In this document: piece after piece, positions 44,000 through 47,394 of the stretch
Position numbering within the stretch: position 1 is the stretch's first letter
Layout: each line of letters begins with the position of its first letter
Assembly (NCBI GenBank): GCA_015057715.1
Contig: SVDS01000021.1
Span: 1 to 47,394 of the forward strand
Source of the DNA: Paenibacillaceae bacterium
GTDB lineage: Bacteria > Bacillota > Clostridia > Lachnospirales > Lachnospiraceae
Direction: 5' to 3'
DNA: 47,394 nucleotides
Translations under genes and position numbers: made by a program
Notes under the pieces: model-generated
Seen by the model: only the letters and a program-made list of their open reading frames with translations
What the model was told of the DNA's origin: nothing
The model's database searches: none

Positions 44000-45178
44000 A
44001 TGAATGAATTAGAGCTGAAATATGGGTGTAATCCCAATCAAAAACCATCAAAAATCTATATGGCAGACGGATCAGATCTTCCCATAACCGTATTAAGCGG
44101 AAAACCCGGTTATATTAATTTTCTGGATGCATTAAACGGCTGGCAGCTGGTAAAAGAATTAAAGGAGGCCACTGGATTACCTGCGGCAGCCTCCTTCAAA
44201 CACGTTTCTCCAGCTGGTGTGGCAGTTGGACTTCCCTTAAGTCCGGTTTTAAAAAAGATCTACTGGGTTGAAGATATGGGAGAGCTTTCTCCTCTTGCCT
44301 GCGCTTATGCCAGAGCCAGAGGCGCTGACCGCATGTCTTCCTTTGGTGATTACATTTCCTTATCGGATATTTGTGATGAAGATACAGCGAAAATCATTAA
44401 GAGAGAGGTTTCGGACGGTGTGATTGCACCAGGCTATACTCCGGAAGCTTTGGACATATTAAAGTCTAAGAAAAATGGCAATTATAACGTGATTCTTATT
44501 GATCCGGAATATACGCCGGAACCCATAGAGAAAAAACAGGTTTATGGAGTTACGTTTGAACAGGGAAGAAATGAGATTAAAATTGGCCGTGAAGTGTTGG
44601 AAAACAGAGTAACTGAGAACAAGGAGATTCCTGAAGCTGCTGAAATTGATTTAATCCTCTCTTTGATTACATTAAAATATACCCAGTCCAATTCTGTCTG
44701 CTATACAAAGAATGGACAGGCAATTGGAATCGGAGCCGGACAGCAATCCCGTGTTCATTGCACCAGACTGGCAGGAAGCAAGGCGGACAACTGGTATTTA
44801 AGACAGGCACAAAAGGTGCTGGAACTTCCGTTCCTTGATGACATCCGCCGGGCGGACAGGGATAATGCCATAGATGTATATATCGGTGAAAATGATATGG
44901 ATGTTTTGGCAGACGGAAGATGGGAGCAGGTATTTAAGGAGAAGCCTCCGGTATTTTCGAGAGAAGAAAAAAGGCAGTGGCTTGATCAGCTGACTGATGT
45001 ATCTCTTGGTTCTGATGCGTTTTTCCCATTTGGAGATAACATCGACCGTGCATATAAAAGTGGCGTGAAATATGTTGTTCAGCCAGGAGGTTCTGTTAGA
45101 GATGATAAGGTAATTGAGACTTGTAACAAATATGGTATGGTAATGGCATTTAATGGAATCCGCCTGTTCCACCATTAA
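44000..45178 (+). CDS. AICAR transformylase (PurH C-terminal type, stand-alone)
   Basis: Transfers a formyl group from 10-formyl-THF to AICAR (ZMP), giving FAICAR. The 392 residues correspond to the AICARFT domain of bifunctional PurH, with the IMP cyclohydrolase half absent. Recognisable are LKYGCNPNQKPS at the N-terminus, ASFKHVSPAGVAVG (PurH usually has Lys-His-X-Asn-Pro-Cys-Gly), YTQSNSVCYTKNGQAIGIGAGQQSR and the C-terminal DAFFPFGDNIDRAYKSGV. The Lys-His pair needed for catalysis is kept. It pairs with the PurO-like gene upstream, and both are under the ZTP riboswitch, which senses this enzyme's own substrate. Confidence 0.93.
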   Translation: MNELELKYGCNPNQKPSKIYMADGSDLPITVLSGKPGYINFLDALNGWQLVKELKEATGLPAAASFKHVSPAGVAVGLPLSPVLKKIYWVEDMGELSPLACAYARARGADRMSSFGDYISLSDICDEDTAKIIKREVSDGVIAPGYTPEALDILKSKKNGNYNVILIDPEYTPEPIEKKQVYGVTFEQGRNEIKIGREVLENRVTENKEIPEAAEIDLILSLITLKYTQSNSVCYTKNGQAIGIGAGQQSRVHCTRLAGSKADNWYLRQAQKVLELPFLDDIRRADRDNAIDVYIGENDMDVLADGRWEQVFKEKPPVFSREEKRQWLDQLTDVSLGSDAFFPFGDNIDRAYKSGVKYVVQPGGSVRDDKVIETCNKYGMVMAFNGIRLFHH

Positions 45179-45196
45179 TAAAATATGACATGTAAG

Positions 45197-45224
45197 GGAT
45201 CGGACTGTTGTCCGGTCCTTTTTT
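45197..45224 (+). terminator. Terminator of the IMP-synthesis operon
   Basis: Nine-base arms 45197-45205 and 45210-45218 (one wobble pair) with a TGTT loop, followed by six T. It begins 18 bases after the transformylase stop codon. Confidence 0.93.
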
Positions 45225-45231
45225 ATGGAAA

Positions 45232-45262
45232 TTACTTTACATAAAAATATTATGTAAAGTAA
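45232..45262. repeat. Perfect 13-bp inverted repeat upstream of sigK
   Basis: TTACTTTACATAA (45232-45244) and TTATGTAAAGTAA (45250-45262) are perfect reverse complements with a 5-base gap. It is AT-rich and has no T tail, so it looks like a dimeric-protein operator rather than a terminator. It lies between the purine operon terminator and the truncated sigK gene, about 110 bases before the latter's start codon. Confidence 0.85.
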
Positions 45263-45370
45263 CAGAGAGAATTTTGTAAATAAATAAGTACCAGCTAATA
45301 TTTTTTGTAAAAGCACTTTAAAGATAAGGGCGGCATAAAATAGGAGTAAGTAAGTTTAAGGTGGCTTTCT

Positions 45371-45652
45371 TTGAAAACTTTTCCCAAACCTTTAACTGCG
45401 CGAGAGGAACGAGAGTGTCTGGAACGATACCAGGAAGGGGATCAGGAGGCGAGAGCCACACTCATCGAGCGTAATATGCGTCTTGTAGCCCATGTGGCAA
45501 AAAAGTATCAGAATACAGACTATGATATGGAAGATCTCCTGTCAGTAGGGACTATCGGTTTAATCAAGGCTGTTAATACCTTTCATCCAGACAGAGGATC
45601 AAGGCTGGCCACTTATGCGGCGAAATGTGTGGAGAATGATATACTATCATAA
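45371..45652 (+). CDS. sigK: Sigma-K N-terminal half, interrupted
   Basis: A 93-residue fragment of the late mother-cell sporulation sigma factor. FPKPLTAREERECLERY is the sigma-K start without a pro-sequence, as in C. difficile. NMRLVAHVAKKYQNTDYD and LLSVGTIGLIKAVNTF are region 2.1-2.2, and RLATYAAKCVENDIL is region 2.3-2.4. It then ends in Ser-stop, where intact sigma-K continues with a Met-X-Leu-Arg stretch; the rest of region 2.4, region 3 and the DNA-binding region 4 are missing. The TTG start has AAGGTGG (45358-45364) 6 bases upstream. The break follows the AATGA (45635-45639) used by the B. subtilis skin element, so this is probably a gene half awaiting excision of an inserted element, or else a remnant. 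The other half is not in the window. Confidence 0.85.
   Translation: MKTFPKPLTAREERECLERYQEGDQEARATLIERNMRLVAHVAKKYQNTDYDMEDLLSVGTIGLIKAVNTFHPDRGSRLATYAAKCVENDILS
45635..45646. other. Candidate attachment site / insertion junction in sigK
   Basis: AATGA at 45635-45639 lies in the codons for Glu-Asn-Asp of sigK. From memory, AATGA is the 5-base recombination core of the B. subtilis skin element in the same codons. Coding similarity continues only about 6-7 bases further, so the left junction should fall at 45635-45646. The AraC gene on the other strand ends at 45647. Confidence 0.55.
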
Positions 45653-46507
45653 CGGCTTTTTAAGCCCATTATGCCGGTCTCTGTATTGAACAGGTGAAAT
45701 CCCCATGTTTTTCCTAAAAACCTTTGAGAAATAATTGCTGCCCGAGTATCCACATTCCTTCGCAATGGCCTCAAGACCCATTGACGTATTTAGAAGAAGG
45801 GATAATCCATGTTCCAGGCGCAGACTGGTTAAATACTTTATGGGAGAGAGTCCTGTCTGCAAGTGAAACTGCCTTGTTAAATGGGGAAGGCTCACGTCAA
45901 GCTCACGGCACATCTGAGAGAGCCCGATCTGATATTTATAGTTTTTCTGCATCCACTTTGCGGCATCTTCCACACAGGCATTTTTAACTGATTTTAGCGG
46001 GGTTTCCAGTTCTCTCATAAGCAGGGTAAGGAATTGATATAAAAAGATTCCGCTGTCATAGCGTCCGTATTTTTTCCCAGATTTCACCGCCTGGAATTCC
46101 TCTAAAAACAGTAAGATGGCCTGACTTGTATTGGGTATGGAAAAGGTTTTTCCTGTCAGTGCCTGTATCCGCTGAAAAAAATATTGCCCCATTTCGCCGT
46201 CAAAATGGATATAAAAGTATTTCCATGAATTATTTTCAGCCAGATAGTATCTGCTTCTATCTGGAAATGTGATAAAAAAAGCATCTCCAGGAGAAAGAAT
46301 GGCTGTCTGCCCCTCTGATTCAAACATTCCCATTCCATCTAATGTGTACTGAAGCAGATAACCAGAATAACTGCCTCGATTATTATTTTGAAAATCATAG
46401 GTTTCATTTTTTCTCTGCTCCAACCCAAAATCCAGGAGAAACAGTGGTGCATTCCATTGTCTGTCAAGATCCAGAAAACCAAATGTCTGGCAAGCTCCGT
46501 TGATCAA
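45647..46507 (-). CDS. AraC-family regulator, probable control of the alpha-galactosidase-like gene
   Basis: A 286-residue regulator with an N-terminal AraC-type sugar-sensing cupin (about 40-130, with GDAFFITFPDRSRYYLAE and WKYFYIHFDG). The C-terminal pair of helix-turn-helix motifs (about 185-280) includes LSQMCRELDVSLPHLTRQF and LEAIAKECGYSGSNYFSKVF, ending FRKNMGISPVQYRDR. The start is a TTG at 46507 with GGAGGG 7 bases upstream on the minus strand. It is divergent from the GH27-like gene and shares its ~100-base control region, so it is the obvious regulator of that gene. Its stop codon abuts the end of the broken sigK reading frame. Confidence 0.9.
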   Translation of the reverse strand: MINGACQTFGFLDLDRQWNAPLFLLDFGLEQRKNETYDFQNNNRGSYSGYLLQYTLDGMGMFESEGQTAILSPGDAFFITFPDRSRYYLAENNSWKYFYIHFDGEMGQYFFQRIQALTGKTFSIPNTSQAILLFLEEFQAVKSGKKYGRYDSGIFLYQFLTLLMRELETPLKSVKNACVEDAAKWMQKNYKYQIGLSQMCRELDVSLPHLTRQFHLQTGLSPIKYLTSLRLEHGLSLLLNTSMGLEAIAKECGYSGSNYFSKVFRKNMGISPVQYRDRHNGLKKPL

Positions 46508-46539
46508 AAAATTACCCTCCCTGTATCGTGTTCTTACTC

Positions 46540-46567
46540 TTGTAATACATTGTTCAGTTGCTATAAT
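46540..46567 (+). promoter_or_regulatory. Promoter of the GH27-like gene
   Basis: TTGTAA (46540-46545) and TATAAT (46562-46567) are 16 bases apart, with TG two bases before the -10 box (46559-46560). It lies in the divergent region between the AraC gene and the glycosidase gene. Confidence 0.65.
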
Positions 46568-46608
46568 GATATCAGATTTATCAATAAATTACCAGGAAAG
46601 GATATCGG

Positions 46609-47394
46609 ATGAGCAGATATTTATCATCAGGAAAACCCCCTATGGGGTGGAACAGCTATGACTATTATGATACGGCAGTAACAGAACAAGAGGTTCGGGC
46701 CAATGCTGAATACATGGCGCAGAATTTAAAAGAATATGGCTGGGAATATATTGTGGTTGATATACAGTGGTATGCTCATAATGCCGGAACCAGACGGCAG
46801 GAGTGCCAGTATATTCCCTTCGGTCAGGTTGAAATAGACGAATATTCCAGACTTTGGCCGTGTCCGGAACGCTTTCCATCTTCTGTGGGTGGTCATGGTT
46901 TCAAACCACTGGCTGATTATATCCATGGGCTGGGTCTAAAATTCGGGATTCACATCATGAGAGGAGTTCCCCGTATCGCAGCTCATAATAGGATGAAAAT
47001 ATGGGGAACAGATCGTACAGCCGATGGCATTTCCAATCCTTATTCCATTTGCTCATGGAACCCGGATATGTATGGAGTGAACCCTGAGGCAGAGGGAGCA
47101 CAGGCGTATTATGATTCTATTTTCCAGCTGTATGCCCAGTGGGGGGTGGATTTTATCAAATGTGATGATATCTGCCGCATGGATGCGGCGTCTGCAAAAG
47201 AAGAAATCTGTATGCTTCATGAGGCAATCAATAAAAGCGGAAGACAGATGGTACTTAGCCTTTCACCGGGACCTGCCCGGCTGAAAGAGGCATGGCATTA
47301 TGAGACTTACGCTAATATGTGGCGGATTACCGATGACTTTTGGGACGACTGGACTTTGTTAAAGCAGATGTTTGAACGGTGTGAGCATTGGCAG
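46609..47394 (+). CDS. GH27-type alpha-galactosidase-like glycoside hydrolase (partial, 3' end outside window)
   Basis: The first 262 codons of a glycoside hydrolase of the GH27/GH36 clan. The start reads KPPMGWNSYDYY, the hallmark beta-strand 1 of GH27. VVDIQWY follows in strand 2, and then a region typical of clostridial homologues, NPYSICSWNPDMYGVNP. The likely nucleophile is the first Asp of FIKCDDICRMD, and the acid/base Asp is probably in RITDDFWDDW. There is no signal peptide, so it should act on imported alpha-galactosides, or on a related sugar such as beta-L-arabinopyranosides. An AAAGGA-type ribosome site precedes ATG 46609. The frame is open to the last base, 47394. Confidence 0.88.
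   Translation, partial: MSRYLSSGKPPMGWNSYDYYDTAVTEQEVRANAEYMAQNLKEYGWEYIVVDIQWYAHNAGTRRQECQYIPFGQVEIDEYSRLWPCPERFPSSVGGHGFKPLADYIHGLGLKFGIHIMRGVPRIAAHNRMKIWGTDRTADGISNPYSICSWNPDMYGVNPEAEGAQAYYDSIFQLYAQWGVDFIKCDDICRMDAASAKEEICMLHEAINKSGRQMVLSLSPGPARLKEAWHYETYANMWRITDDFWDDWTLLKQMFERCEHWQ

Noticed and set aside
45724-45987. Plus-strand frame of 87 codons after sigK, as a possible element gene
   Set aside because: It is antisense to the AraC gene, which has clear helix-turn-helix motifs; no ribosome site and no family match.

Overview
This window looks like chromosomal DNA of a spore-forming, fibre-degrading member of the Lachnospiraceae (Clostridia; the Lacrimispora / 'Clostridium saccharolyticum' type is my guess). 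The evidence is moderately AT-rich Firmicutes DNA with strong Shine-Dalgarno sites and consensus sigma-A promoters, the dgt-dnaG-rpoD-trmK-yqfO block, the secG-rnr-smpB block, T-box, ZTP and NiCo riboswitches, and sporulation-type genes (SleB-like hydrolase, SpoIID domain protein, Csp-type subtilase, sigK). No rRNA, tRNA, CRISPR array, transposase or phage gene was found.

Layout. 1-3.9 kb: T-box-controlled pheST. 3.9-9.5 kb: an enolase-like gene at the usual place of eno, then secG, rnr, a beta-propeller lipoprotein and smpB. 9.5-13.3 kb: an unusual cytoplasmic BMP-domain protein overlapping a metallophosphoesterase gene, then a NiCo riboswitch driving a CDF metal exporter. 13.3-16.7 kb: ilvN-ilvC, a convergent LysR gene and a YbaK-type deacylase. 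16.9-23.2 kb: SleB-like cell-wall hydrolase, YhcH-family protein, a pectinesterase divergent from ATP-type PEP carboxykinase, then HAD, GNAT and HPr-like genes. 23.2-23.5 kb: a structured RNA that I read as 6S RNA. 23.6-29.7 kb: AI-2E family membrane protein, SpoIID/LytB protein, Csp-like protease and an AraC regulator. 29.8-37.5 kb: dgt-dnaG-rpoD-trmK-yqfO-nucleoside kinase, followed by RNase P RNA. 37.6-38.9 kb (minus strand): pyrB-pyrI. 39.1-43.1 kb: a MacB-like ABC ATPase, an exported repeat protein and an FtsX-type permease. 43.1-45.2 kb: a ZTP riboswitch and two separate genes for the last two steps of IMP synthesis. 45.2-47.4 kb: the N-terminal half of sigK, cut off at the place where skin elements enter sigK in other Firmicutes, then a convergent AraC gene and the start of a GH27 alpha-galactosidase-like gene that runs off the window.

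The most notable points are: (1) the enolase paralogue at the eno position, which by eye lacks most catalytic residues; (2) sigK stopping a few bases past an AATGA core, next to carbohydrate genes instead of a recombinase; (3) two riboswitches whose terminators visibly compete with the aptamer; (4) replacement of bifunctional PurH by an AICAR transformylase plus a PurO-like cyclohydrolase under ZTP control; (5) an HPr-like protein without the active-site histidine; and (6) the BMP-domain fusion protein without a signal peptide. All family assignments come from reading the sequence by eye; no database search was run.
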